A DNA stretch of 64,000 bases from Leisingera aquaemixtae (GTDB taxonomy: Bacteria > Pseudomonadota > Alphaproteobacteria > Rhodobacterales > Rhodobacteraceae), in contig NZ_CYSR01000040.1 in NCBI RefSeq assembly GCF_001458395.1, positions 186,001 through 250,000 of the forward strand. The letters are read 5' to 3'. Positions 8,691 to 16,352 of the stretch are shown here, one piece after another. The notes beneath the pieces were generated by a model that saw only the letters and a list, made by a program, of their open reading frames with translations, was not told the origin of the DNA and ran no database searches. The first letter of the stretch is position 1; each line of letters begins with the position of its first letter. The translations under genes were made by a program, and so were the position numbers.

Positions 8691-9875
8691 TCAGCGCGAC
8701 AGCTCGCGCATCCCGCGTTCCAGCCCGTCCAGGGTCATCGGAACCATCCGGTCCTCAAAGATCTCGCGGATCATGCCGATCGAATGGGTGTAGTCCCAGT
8801 ATTTCTCCGGCACCGGGTTGATCCACAGGTTCGCCGCCCAGGCGCCGCGCGCGCGCTGCAGCCAGACCTGGCCCGCTTCCTCGTTCCAATGCTCATTGGC
8901 GCCGCCGGGATAGGCAATCTCATAAGGCGACATCGAGGCATCGCCCACGAAGATGCACTTATAGTCCGGCCCGTAGGTGCGCAGCACCTCATGGGTAGGG
9001 ATCTTCTCGTCCCAGCGCCGCCGGTTGTCGCGCCAGACGCCTTCATAGAGGCAGTTGTGGAAGTAGTAGTATTCCAGATGCTTGAACTCGGCCCGCGCGG
9101 CTGAGAACAGCTCCTCCACCACCTGGATATGCGGATCCATCGAGCCGCCCGCGTCGAGGAACAACAGCACCTTCACCGCATTGTGCCGCTCCGGCCGGGT
9201 CTTCACGTCCAGATAGCCGTGCTCGGCGGTGGAACGGATCGTATTGTCCAGATCCAGCTCCTCATGTGCGCCCTGGCGGACCCAGCGGCGCAGCCGCTTC
9301 AGCGCCACCTTGATGTTGCGGGTGCCCAGCTCGACATCGCCGTCGAGGTTCTTGAACTCGCGCTTGTCCCAGACCTTGACCGCGCGTTGGTGCCGGCTCT
9401 TGTCCTGCCCGATGCGCACCCCCTCGGGGTTATAGCCATAGGCGCCAAAGGGCGAGGTGCCCGCGGTGCCGATCCATTTATTGCCGCCCTGGTGGCGGCC
9501 CTGCTGTGCCTTGAGGCGATCCTTCAGCGTCTCCATCAGCTTGTCAAAGCCGCCAAGCGCTTCGATCTCGGCCTTCTCCTCGGCGCTCAGATGCTTTTCC
9601 GCCATCTTGCGCAGCCATTCCTCGGGGATGTCCACCGCCTCCATCACGGCTTCGGCGGGGATCGCCTCCAGCCCCTCGAAGGTGGCGGCAAAGGCGCGGT
9701 CGAACTTGTCGATGTTGCGCTCGTCCTTCACCATCGCGGCGCGGGCGAGGAAGTAGAAGGCCTCGATGTCATAGGTGGCCAGCCCTGCCTTCATGCCCTC
9801 CAGGAACGTCAGGTACTCGCGCAGGGAGACCGGAATGGACGCCTTGCGCAGGTTTTCAAAGAAGGGCTGGAACAT
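8691..9875 (-). CDS. VWA-domain protein (CoxE-like), partner of MoxR ATPase
   Basis: A 394-aa protein starting at an ATG with GGAGG upstream. The N-terminal half is helical (YLTFLEGMKAG, FYFLARAAMVKDE). A central KWIGTAGTSPFGAYGYNP segment is followed by a von Willebrand factor A domain with KVLLFLDAGGSMDPH. That MIDAS motif reads D-A-G-G-S-M instead of the classical DxSxS. CoxE-like VWA proteins work with MoxR AAA+ ATPases in metallo-enzyme maturation or protein assembly. The MoxR gene lies upstream on the same strand, with a DUF2927 lipoprotein and a 55-aa membrane protein between. The client protein is unknown. Confidence 0.85.
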   Translation of the reverse strand: MFQPFFENLRKASIPVSLREYLTFLEGMKAGLATYDIEAFYFLARAAMVKDERNIDKFDRAFAATFEGLEAIPAEAVMEAVDIPEEWLRKMAEKHLSAEEKAEIEALGGFDKLMETLKDRLKAQQGRHQGGNKWIGTAGTSPFGAYGYNPEGVRIGQDKSRHQRAVKVWDKREFKNLDGDVELGTRNIKVALKRLRRWVRQGAHEELDLDNTIRSTAEHGYLDVKTRPERHNAVKVLLFLDAGGSMDPHIQVVEELFSAARAEFKHLEYYYFHNCLYEGVWRDNRRRWDEKIPTHEVLRTYGPDYKCIFVGDASMSPYEIAYPGGANEHWNEEAGQVWLQRARGAWAANLWINPVPEKYWDYTHSIGMIREIFEDRMVPMTLDGLERGMRELSR

Positions 9876-9896
9876 CGCGGGGGCCTCCGGCTCGGG

Positions 9897-10064
9897 TTAC
9901 GCCAGCACCCGGTGGGTCACGATGGTTGCCAGCAGGCCGAGAATACCAAAAACGATGGCATAGACAGCCCCGTATTGCAGCATGTCCAGGGTGTTGCCGC
10001 CACGTTTGCGGGCCTTCATTGCGCCAATAAGGGCGCCCAGCACCAAGCCGGCAATTACGATCAT
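9897..10064 (-). CDS. Small membrane protein, 55 aa
   Basis: A short gene read on the minus strand from the ATG at 10062-10064 to TAA at 9897-9899. The protein begins MIVIAGLVLGALIGA, has a basic loop KARKRGG, then LDMLQYG and a second hydrophobic helix VYAIVFGILGLLATIV, ending in HRVLA. Two membrane helices with a positively charged loop is a coherent design, and the reading frame is closed. It lies 21 bases upstream of the VWA start and 33 bases downstream of the DUF2927 stop, as part of the same apparent operon. The Shine-Dalgarno sequence is weak. Function unknown. Confidence 0.7.
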   Translation of the reverse strand: MIVIAGLVLGALIGAMKARKRGGNTLDMLQYGAVYAIVFGILGLLATIVTHRVLA

Positions 10065-10097
10065 GTCTCTATCCGTTTCTGTTCTGTCACTGCCGGA

Positions 10098-11519
10098 TCA
10101 GGGGGCAGAGGGGCGCAGCGCGGCGATTTCCTCCAGCCGCGCCTCGACCACCCAATCCGGGCCAAAGCCGTACCTTGCCCATCCCAGGCTGTCCAGCCTG
10201 ACCCGGCGGGCTTCGACGCTGCGGCCCTCCAGCTCCAGCGCCTCCGCCTGCAGCATCAGCAGCGTCGACAGCAGCGCCGCGTTCTCATGCGCGGCCGCAG
10301 TGTCCGCCGCCGGCCCCAGCCGCGCCAGCGCCGCCGCCCCGTTGCCGGTGGCAATCTCATAGGCGGCCAGCTGCACCGTCAGCTTGGCCTGGTGCATCCG
10401 GGTGCCGGGCAGGCCCCGCAGGTAGCTCATCGCGGTGTGGAAATGCCGCAGCGCCAGCTCTGGCTCGCGCACATGCAGCATCCGGCCCAGGGTGTAATGG
10501 CTCAGGGCGCGGCGGTGGTCCTGCCAGCCCAGGCTGCGGGCAATCTCCGCAGCCCGGTTGGCGGCCCGCAGCCGCTCCCGCAGTGAGGCGCTTGGCCCCA
10601 GCGCCTGCTCATAGGCGGTGATCCAGGCCCGCGGCGTTTCCGGCAGCCAGACGGCGGCCGTGCCGGCACCGCCCGGATTAAGCCGCGCCAGGACCGCCGG
10701 CAGCCGCTCCGCCACTTCGGCCCGGCTCATGCCGGTGCGCAGCTCGGGCGCATAGGTGGCGCGCAGGATCAGCATGTCAAAGCCGGTCAGCACCGCGTGG
10801 ACGTTGTCGTCATTGAAGATCGAATCCGGCAGCCGGTACAAGTCGTTCAGCGGGCCAAGCGCCTGGGCCAGTTCCTCATGCAGGCAATCGCGCACCTCCT
10901 GCGGGCTGACGTCATTGGGGATGAACACCGCCAGCCGCTCTCGGCTGCGCAGCAGCGACCAGTTGGTGCGGGCGCTGCGCCGGTTGCGCCGGTATTCCGC
11001 CAGCGAGGACACATTCGGCACCACGAAACAGGCCGCCTTGGGCAGCGCCCGCCGGATCTCCGCGCGGGAGACCGACTGGATCGTGATGCTGGCACTGTCG
11101 CCGGACACCCGGCGGACCGGGATCCCGGCCTCGTCCCGCAGCCGCGCCAGGAGCGCGTTGAGGTCGCGGCTGAACCCGGGCGCGGGGCTGCCCGTCACCC
11201 GCAGGGTGATCGGGCCTTCGAAGCGGGTGAACTGGGGCAGGGTGCTGCCGCCTTCCAGCCGGAAATGCAGGTCAAGGAAATCGCGCGCGATATCGGCGTT
11301 GGAGCGCTGCGGCGGCTGCGGCCACCGGGCGGGGAACACCTTGACCGGCGGCAGCGCGGCCGGGGCCGCCGCCGCCCGGGTCGGCGCCTCCACCCGGGCC
11401 GAAGGCACGGCACAGGCGGCCAGCGCCAGCAGTGCCGCCGCCGCGGCAGCACCCCGCAGCAGGCGCAGGCCCAGGCGGCAGGCAGGCAGGTGTGAAACCG
11501 GGGCAGCGTCAGCAGGCAA
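10098..11519 (-). CDS. DUF2927 lipoprotein
   Basis: A 473-aa protein. The start is TTG at 11517-11519, with AGGAG about ten bases upstream. A basic, hydrophobic leader ends in the lipobox LAAC (around residue 35), so it is probably an outer- or inner-membrane lipoprotein. Residues ~70-280 match DUF2927: FEGPITLRVTG, CFVVPNVSSLAEYRRNRR and CLHEELAQALGPLNDLYRLPDSIFNDDN. The HEE...SIFND arrangement looks like a degenerate metallopeptidase-type site; this is an inference. The C-terminal part is helical and TPR-like (ALSHYTLGRMLHV, RHFHTAMSYLRGL). It lies between the MoxR ATPase and the VWA protein. Confidence 0.8.
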   Translation of the reverse strand: MPADAAPVSHLPACRLGLRLLRGAAAAAALLALAACAVPSARVEAPTRAAAAPAALPPVKVFPARWPQPPQRSNADIARDFLDLHFRLEGGSTLPQFTRFEGPITLRVTGSPAPGFSRDLNALLARLRDEAGIPVRRVSGDSASITIQSVSRAEIRRALPKAACFVVPNVSSLAEYRRNRRSARTNWSLLRSRERLAVFIPNDVSPQEVRDCLHEELAQALGPLNDLYRLPDSIFNDDNVHAVLTGFDMLILRATYAPELRTGMSRAEVAERLPAVLARLNPGGAGTAAVWLPETPRAWITAYEQALGPSASLRERLRAANRAAEIARSLGWQDHRRALSHYTLGRMLHVREPELALRHFHTAMSYLRGLPGTRMHQAKLTVQLAAYEIATGNGAAALARLGPAADTAAAHENAALLSTLLMLQAEALELEGRSVEARRVRLDSLGWARYGFGPDWVVEARLEEIAALRPSAP

Positions 11520-11648
11520 TCAGGCGTCTCCTATCAGCCCGGACACGTCAGCCCGGCTCTTACCCTTCTGATAGGGGAATGCGGCAGCAATTAGAAGGGA
11601 AACGGGCAGGCGCCGGAAATGGCGCCCGCCGGGTGGTGCAAGCGGGCG

Positions 11649-12488
11649 TCAGCGCCGCCCGCGGGCCATGAAGGCGAGGCGCTCGAAAAGATGCACGTCC
11701 TGTTCGTTCTTCAAAAGCGCCCCATGCAGCTTGGGCAGCGCATCGGCGCCGCCGCGGGCAATGTCCGCAGGGCTCAGATCCTCGGCCAGCAGCAGTTTCA
11801 GCCAGTCGATCACCTCGGAGGTCGAAGGCTTCTTCTTCAGCCCCTGCGTTTCGCGGATCTCGTAGAACTGGGTCAGCGCCGCGGTCAGCAGCGCGTCCTT
11901 GATGCCGGGATGATGCACCTCGACGATCTTCTTCATCGTCTCCGCATCCGGGAACCGGATGTAGTGGAAGAAGCAGCGGCGCAAAAAGGCGTCCGGCAGC
12001 TCCTTTTCGTTGTTGGAGGTGATGATCATGATCGGGCGGTGCTTCGCCTTGACCGTCTCGCCGGTCTCGTAGACGTGGAACTCCATCTTGTCGAGTTCCT
12101 GCAGAAGGTCGTTGGGAAACTCGATATCGGCCTTGTCGATCTCGTCGATCAGCAGGACGACTTTCTCGTCCGCCTCAAACGCTTCCCACAGCTTGCCTTT
12201 CCTGATGTAGTTTTTCACGTCGTGCACGCGCTCGTCGCCCAGCTGGCTGTCGCGCAGGCGGCTGACGGCATCATATTCATACAGGCCTTGCTGCGCGCGG
12301 GTGGTGGACTTCACGTTCCACTCGATCATCCTCAGCCCGAGGGCCTCTGCAACCTGCTTGGCCAGCTCGGTCTTGCCGGTGCCCGGCTCGCCCTTGACCA
12401 GCAGCGGCCGCTCCAGTGTCACCGCCGCATTGACCGCAACTTTCAAATCATCCGTTGCGACATATTCTTTAGTGCCCTGAAATTGCAT
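11649..12488 (-). CDS. MoxR-family AAA+ ATPase
   Basis: A 279-aa AAA+ protein. Walker A is GEPGTGKTELAK and Walker B is VVLLIDEIDKAD. Sensor-1 (MIITSNNEKELPDAFLRR) and the arginine finger region follow. The start was placed at 12488 (MQFQGTKEYV) because the 21 upstream in-frame residues are non-conserved in character. MoxR ATPases act as chaperones that insert metals or assemble complexes together with VWA-domain proteins. The first gene of the minus-strand group MoxR - DUF2927 - 55-aa protein - VWA. It shares a 187-bp divergent promoter region with dksA. Confidence 0.9.
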   Translation of the reverse strand: MQFQGTKEYVATDDLKVAVNAAVTLERPLLVKGEPGTGKTELAKQVAEALGLRMIEWNVKSTTRAQQGLYEYDAVSRLRDSQLGDERVHDVKNYIRKGKLWEAFEADEKVVLLIDEIDKADIEFPNDLLQELDKMEFHVYETGETVKAKHRPIMIITSNNEKELPDAFLRRCFFHYIRFPDAETMKKIVEVHHPGIKDALLTAALTQFYEIRETQGLKKKPSTSEVIDWLKLLLAEDLSPADIARGGADALPKLHGALLKNEQDVHLFERLAFMARGRR

Positions 12489-12675
12489 ATCTTTCCTGTT
12501 CCAGTCATGATCGGTGCCGCAGCGCCCAGTTCTTATCACGGTTTTAACCAAACCGCGCCACTATTGTGTAGTGACATTCCTTCCCGATAGGGATAAACGC
12601 TGCGGCAGAGGGGGAAGCCAAAATGTTCAGGTGCCGATTATGACCAGCATTATGGGCCAGACCGAAGGAGCCGAA

Positions 12676-13098
12676 ATGAAGCAAGAGGTGTTTCTGCCGG
12701 ACGACTACCGACCGGCCGAAGATGAGCCGTTCATGAACGAACGGCAGCTTGAGTATTTCCGACGCAAGCTATTGAATTGGAAGCAGGAACTACTGTCTGA
12801 CAGCCGCGAGACCATTGAAGGGCTGCAGGGCAATACCCGCAACATTCCCGATGTCGCGGACCGTGCCAGCGAAGAAACCGACCGCGCGCTGGAACTGCGC
12901 ACCCGCGACCGCCAGCGCAAGCTGGTCGCCAAGATCGACTCTGCGCTGCGCCGCATCGACGAGGGCGAATACGGCTATTGCGAGGTGACCGGCGATCCGA
13001 TTTCGCTGAAGCGTCTGGATGCGCGCCCGATCGCCACCATGAGCCTCGAAGCGCAGGAGCGCCACGAGCGCCGCGAAAAGGTTCACCGCGACGACTGA
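12676..13098 (+). CDS. dksA: RNA polymerase-binding transcription factor DksA (single-cysteine type)
   Basis: A 140-aa protein from the ATG at 12676, with GAAGGAG seven bases upstream. The long coiled-coil carries NIPDVADRASEETD at its tip, containing the DxxDxA signature of DksA, and continues into ALRRIDEGEYGYCEVTGDPI. DksA binds the secondary channel of RNA polymerase and works with ppGpp in the stringent response. Only one of the four zinc-finger cysteines remains: the first CxxC is CEVT and the second is SLEA. Such cysteine-poor DksA proteins are known in alphaproteobacteria and resemble the zinc-independent DksA2 type. It is followed by a strong terminator. Confidence 0.92.
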   Translation: MKQEVFLPDDYRPAEDEPFMNERQLEYFRRKLLNWKQELLSDSRETIEGLQGNTRNIPDVADRASEETDRALELRTRDRQRKLVAKIDSALRRIDEGEYGYCEVTGDPISLKRLDARPIATMSLEAQERHERREKVHRDD

Positions 13099-13133
13099 CC
13101 GCTGTCTGCAGCGGGCAAACCGACAATTAGTTG

Positions 13134-13163
13134 ACGCCGGGGTCTTTTGCTCCGGCGTTTTTT
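13134..13163 (+). terminator. Rho-independent terminator of dksA
   Basis: ACGCCGG (13134-13140) pairs with CCGGCGT (13152-13158), extended by two further pairs. The loop is TCTTTTG and a run of six T residues follows. It begins 36 bases after the dksA stop. Confidence 0.85.
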
Positions 13164-13200
13164 GTTTCATTGGGAGCGGGCGGAGAATCTGCAGGAGCCC

Positions 13201-14367
13201 ATGGAACTCAAAGGCCTGAAAATAACTGTCATCGGCGCCGGGATCGGCGGGCTGACCGCGGCGCTTGCGCTGCGCCGCCAGGGGGCTGCCGTGACCGTTC
13301 TGGAGCAGGCCGAGGCGATTTCCGAAGTCGGCGCGGGCCTGCAGATCACCCCGAATGGCGTCGCGGTGCTGAAGGCGCTGGGGCTGGCCGATGACCTGGC
13401 CTGGTGCTCCCAGCGGGCGCGCGCGGTTGTGCTGCGCGGCCACCGCCGCGGCAATCAGGTGCTGCGGCTGGACCTCGATGAATACGCGGCCGGATTGCCC
13501 TATTACTTCGTGCACCGCTCCGATCTGGTCGGCATTCTGGCCGGTGCCGCGCGCCGCGAGGGCGTGCAGGTGCGGCTGCTGCAAAAGGTGGAGCGGGTGG
13601 AGCCCGGGCCGCAGCCTGTGGTGCATCTTGGCAATGGCGCCCAATGCGGCGGCGACTTGGTGATCGGCGCCGATGGCTTGCACTCGAAAACCCGCGCCGC
13701 GCTGAATGGCGCGGACAAACCGGTCTTTACCGGCCAGGTCGCGTGGCGCGCCACTGTTCCCAACCATCTGAACCTGCCGCCCGAGGCGCAGCTGTTCATG
13801 GGGCCGGGGCGGCATCTGGTGGCCTACCCCTTGCGCGATGGCAGCCTGGTCAATCTGGTGGCGGTGCAGGAGCGCCGCGCCTGGGCCGAGGAAGGCTGGA
13901 ACTTCCAGGACGACCCGGCCAATCTGCGCGCTGCCTTCGCGGGCTTTGGCGGCAGTGCCGCGGCGCTGCTGGACGCGGTGCAGGAGGTGCTGCTGTGGGG
14001 CCTGTTCCGGCACCCGGTCGCAGCCCGCTGGCAGGGCGAAAACACCGCCATTCTGGGGGATGCCGCGCATCCAACGCTGCCGTTCATGGCGCAGGGCGCC
14101 AATCTGGCGCTGGAGGATGCCTGGGTGCTGGCCCGCGCGCTGCAAGAGGCCGAGGGGGTCAGCGCCGGTCTGGCACTGTATCAGTCGCGCCGTCTGGAGC
14201 GCGCGCAGAAGGTCGTGCAGGCCGCCAGCCGCAATGCCTGGAAATACCACTTGCGCGCACCGCTCAGCTGGCCTGCGCATCAGGTGCTGAAACTGGGCGG
14301 GCGGTTCGCCCCCGATAAGATGGTCAGCCAATTCGACTGGATCTACCGCCACGACGTCACCGCCTGA
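13201..14367 (+). CDS. FAD-dependent monooxygenase (salicylate hydroxylase/UbiH-like)
   Basis: A 388-aa class A flavoprotein monooxygenase. The FAD-binding GAGIGG dinucleotide motif is near residue 12, followed by LEQAE for the ribose contact. The DG motif is GDLVIGADGLHSKTR and the GD motif LGDAAHPTLPFMAQGANLALED. The start at 13201 (MELKGLK) places the GxGxxG strand at the usual distance; the longer frame runs into the dksA terminator. Family members hydroxylate aromatic compounds using NAD(P)H. The substrate (salicylate, 6-hydroxynicotinate or another aromatic acid) cannot be decided, because no catabolic genes flank it. Confidence 0.82.
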   Translation: MELKGLKITVIGAGIGGLTAALALRRQGAAVTVLEQAEAISEVGAGLQITPNGVAVLKALGLADDLAWCSQRARAVVLRGHRRGNQVLRLDLDEYAAGLPYYFVHRSDLVGILAGAARREGVQVRLLQKVERVEPGPQPVVHLGNGAQCGGDLVIGADGLHSKTRAALNGADKPVFTGQVAWRATVPNHLNLPPEAQLFMGPGRHLVAYPLRDGSLVNLVAVQERRAWAEEGWNFQDDPANLRAAFAGFGGSAAALLDAVQEVLLWGLFRHPVAARWQGENTAILGDAAHPTLPFMAQGANLALEDAWVLARALQEAEGVSAGLALYQSRRLERAQKVVQAASRNAWKYHLRAPLSWPAHQVLKLGGRFAPDKMVSQFDWIYRHDVTA

Positions 14368-14386
14368 GAGGCGGGGCAGGCAGGGG

Positions 14387-14462
14387 CCTCCCGCCCGTCG
14401 CAGGCTCATTTGTGAAATGAGCCGCTCCCGTTGGGCCGGGCGCCGCGCTGGCGCGCGGCGCG
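14387..14462. repeat. Partial intergenic repeat (module 1) with hairpin
   Basis: CTCCCGCCCG, a GGCTCATTTGTGAAATGAGCC hairpin region (arms of eight bases), then GCTCCCGTTGGGCCGGGCGCC. It has the same architecture as the left module of the composite repeat at 60332. It lies between convergent monooxygenase and xthA genes, so the hairpin may also serve as a transcript end. Confidence 0.6.
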
Positions 14463-14487
14463 GACCGGGCCTGGATGTCCAGTTCGC

Positions 14488-15294
14488 CTAGATGTCCAGT
14501 TCGACCCAGACCGGCACGTGATCGGACGGCTTTTCGCGGCCGCGCACGTCCTTGTCGATCTGGCAGTCCAGCAGCAGGTCGGCGGCCTGCGGCGTCAGCA
14601 GGAAGTGGTCGATGCGGATGCCGTCATTCCGGTTCCAGGCGCCGGCCTGGTAGTCCCAGAAGGAATAATGCCCCGGCCCCTGATGGCGGGCACGGAACGC
14701 TTCGGTGAAGCCCAGGTTGACGATCCGCTGGAACGCGGCCCGGCTTTGCGGGCGGAACAGCGCATCCTCCGCCCAGGCCTCCGGCCGCTTGGCATCCTCG
14801 GCCTGCGGGATGATGTTGTAATCGCCCGCCATCAGTGCAGGCATCTCATCGGCCATCAGAGCCTCGGCGCGGGCTTTCAGCCGCTCCATCCAGGCAAGTT
14901 TATAGGCGTATTTGCCGCCCGCCACCGGGCTGCCGTCCGCCTCCAGCTCCACCGGGTTGCCGTTGGGCAGGTAAAGACCGCAGATCCGGATCGCCTGCTT
15001 GCCCGTCACGGTGGCCTCGATCCAGCGCGCCTGTTCGTCGCTATCGTCGCCGGGCAGGCCGCGGCGCACATCCTCCAGCGGCAGTTTCGACAGGATCGCC
15101 ACCCCGTTGAAACTCTTCTGGCCGTGGGTCTCCACATTATATCCGCGGTCTTCGAAGAGGTCGCGCGGGAACGCCTCATCCACCGATTTGATTTCCTGCA
15201 GCACCACCACGTCCGGCTGCGCCTCATCCAGCCAATCCGGCAGCGCCTGGGCCCGGGCCTTGATGCCATTGATATTGAAGGTGGCGATTTTCAT
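14488..15294 (-). CDS. xthA: Exodeoxyribonuclease III
   Basis: A 268-aa protein of standard length. Exonuclease III/AP endonuclease motifs occur in order: ATFNINGIKAR (metal-site Asn), VVLQEIKSVD (catalytic Glu), GLYLPNGNPV, MAGDYNIIP (Asp-Asn pair), IRIDHFLLT and PSDHVPVWVELDI at the C-terminus. It cleaves abasic sites and has 3'-exonuclease activity in base-excision repair. It is monocistronic, convergent with the monooxygenase, and divergent from the repeat-protein operon across a 360-bp AT-rich gap. Confidence 0.93.
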   Translation of the reverse strand: MKIATFNINGIKARAQALPDWLDEAQPDVVVLQEIKSVDEAFPRDLFEDRGYNVETHGQKSFNGVAILSKLPLEDVRRGLPGDDSDEQARWIEATVTGKQAIRICGLYLPNGNPVELEADGSPVAGGKYAYKLAWMERLKARAEALMADEMPALMAGDYNIIPQAEDAKRPEAWAEDALFRPQSRAAFQRIVNLGFTEAFRARHQGPGHYSFWDYQAGAWNRNDGIRIDHFLLTPQAADLLLDCQIDKDVRGREKPSDHVPVWVELDI

Positions 15295-15420
15295 GGCTTG
15301 TCTCCGGCCCAGGTTGCGGTATTTGAAGCCGATCTATCGCTGAATCGGCGCCCCGGGGCAAGCCCGGCGCCTGCAGCGCGAATCACCGGTGCGCCGCCGA
15401 ATCGGCAGGTTTTGCGCCGG

Positions 15421-15654
15421 TGAAAAATAACCCCCAGGTTGATTATACTTATTTTGCAAAATTGAGCGTGTGAATAACGCGGTGAGTAATTTGTGGATTA
15501 ATCGAATTAAATTAAAATTCGCAAAAAATAGCGAGGCGAAGTTAAAGTTGCGGTTTTAAATAAATGCAATGTGGGATTGCATTTTTCGTTTGCGCTGTGC
15601 GCCAGCCGTGCCAGCGTCGAGGAGCCTTTTGTCTCTAACGAATGGGGTTCCAAC
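15421..15654 (+). promoter_or_regulatory. AT-rich control region upstream of the FSSGS-repeat operon
   Basis: The 15295-15654 gap holds no gene. From about 15421 it becomes strikingly AT-rich compared with the rest of the window. It contains a perfect palindrome ATTTTGCAAAAT (15451-15462) and an inverted repeat TTAATCGAATTAA (15498-15510). The second lies between a possible -35 (TTGTGG, 15491-15496) and -10 (TAAAAT, 15513-15518), a good place for an operator. A leader hairpin follows at 15562-15586. No regulator gene is adjacent. The promoter assignment is by eye and weak; the palindromes are certain. Confidence 0.5.
15562..15586 (+). terminator. Leader hairpin, possible attenuator
   Basis: AAATGCAAT (15562-15570), loop GTGGG, ATTGCATTT (15576-15584), then TT. 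The stem is perfect over nine bases with a T-rich tail. It sits about 70 bases before the ATG of the repeat protein, inside its presumed leader. It could attenuate transcription or shape mRNA stability. Confidence 0.45.
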
Positions 15655-16257
15655 ATGACTGCTCAGCGTAAAACCAAGGACATCCGCGCAACCCGTCCGG
15701 CCGCAGGCGCAAGCCTGTTTGCGGGTGATGCGACCGAGATGTTCTCCTCCGGCTCCGCGCCGGAATGTACTGCGGATCTGACGGCAGGGGAGGGTTTGAC
15801 GCTGTTTTCCTCCGGCTCGCTGCCACAGAGGGCCGACCGCTGGGCTGGCGGGGAAACCGGTCTGTTTTCATCCGGCTCGGCGCCCTTGGCCAGCGGCGGA
15901 ACCGCAACCGGCGATCTGGTGGAGATGTTCTCCTCGGGATCGGCACCGGCGGCGCAAAGCGATGCTGCCGCAGGCGATCTGGTTCAGCTGTTCTCCTCGG
16001 GGTCGGCCCCGCAAGCGCAATCAGAAGTTGCCGCGGGCGATCTGACAGAGATGTTTTCTTCCGGCTCCGCCCCGGCGGCGGGTGAAACTGCATCCGGGGA
16101 TCTGACGGAAATGTTCTCCTCCGGCTCTGCGCCCGCGGCAACGGCAGAGGCCGGCGCAGGCGACGGCACGCATCTGTTCTCCTCCGGGTCCGCACCGGCA
16201 CCGAAGGCGCGCACCAGCGCTGGCGATGCGACCCGGCTGTTCTCTTCGGGCAGCTGA
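15655..16257 (+). CDS. FSSGS-repeat protein (nine copies), possible multi-core precursor
   Basis: A 200-aa protein. After a basic 23-residue N-terminus (MTAQRKTKDIRATRP...) come nine repeats of about 20-21 residues with the pattern G-[DE]-x-x-x-[ML]-FSSGS-[AL]-P. The last copy ends exactly at FSSGS-stop. Spacers are Ala-, Ser-, Thr- and Glu-rich and variable; the core is nearly invariant. There is no signal peptide or membrane segment and only one cysteine. Start at 15655 was chosen because the upstream GTG at 15571 lies within the leader hairpin and has no Shine-Dalgarno. The layout (short leader, repeated cores, then an unknown enzyme-sized protein and an exporter) recalls RiPP precursors with multiple cores. 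A repeated docking motif or structural protein is equally possible. I recall DUF6749/DUF6902-type family names in Rhodobacteraceae for such neighbours, unverified. Confidence 0.75.
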   Translation: MTAQRKTKDIRATRPAAGASLFAGDATEMFSSGSAPECTADLTAGEGLTLFSSGSLPQRADRWAGGETGLFSSGSAPLASGGTATGDLVEMFSSGSAPAAQSDAAAGDLVQLFSSGSAPQAQSEVAAGDLTEMFSSGSAPAAGETASGDLTEMFSSGSAPAATAEAGAGDGTHLFSSGSAPAPKARTSAGDATRLFSSGS

Positions 16258-16264
16258 CCGGAAC

Positions 16265-16288
16265 GGGGCCGGTCTCCCTCCCGGCCCC
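16265..16288 (+). terminator. Intercistronic GC hairpin (possible partial terminator)
   Basis: GGGGCCGG (16265-16272) pairs with CCGGCCCC (16281-16288) seven bases after the repeat-protein stop, without a T run. Such a hairpin between the first and second genes can give a high first-gene to downstream-gene ratio, as found in precursor peptide operons. Confidence 0.45.
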
Positions 16289-16352
16289 TGACCAGGAGCG
16301 GCTCCGGTTTCCGGGGCCGCCGCCGCGCCGCACCCATCCGAAAGAGGTTTCC

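Noticed and set aside
12790-14409. A 539-codon minus-strand frame across dksA and the monooxygenase
   Set aside because: It overlaps two well supported genes, crosses the dksA terminator, and its translation (Gln/Arg/His/Ala-rich) resembles no protein.
15571-15654. A longer start for the FSSGS-repeat protein at GTG 15571
   Set aside because: The GTG lies in the loop region of a nine-base-pair hairpin and no Shine-Dalgarno precedes it; the ATG at 15655 gives a leader that fits the rest of the protein.
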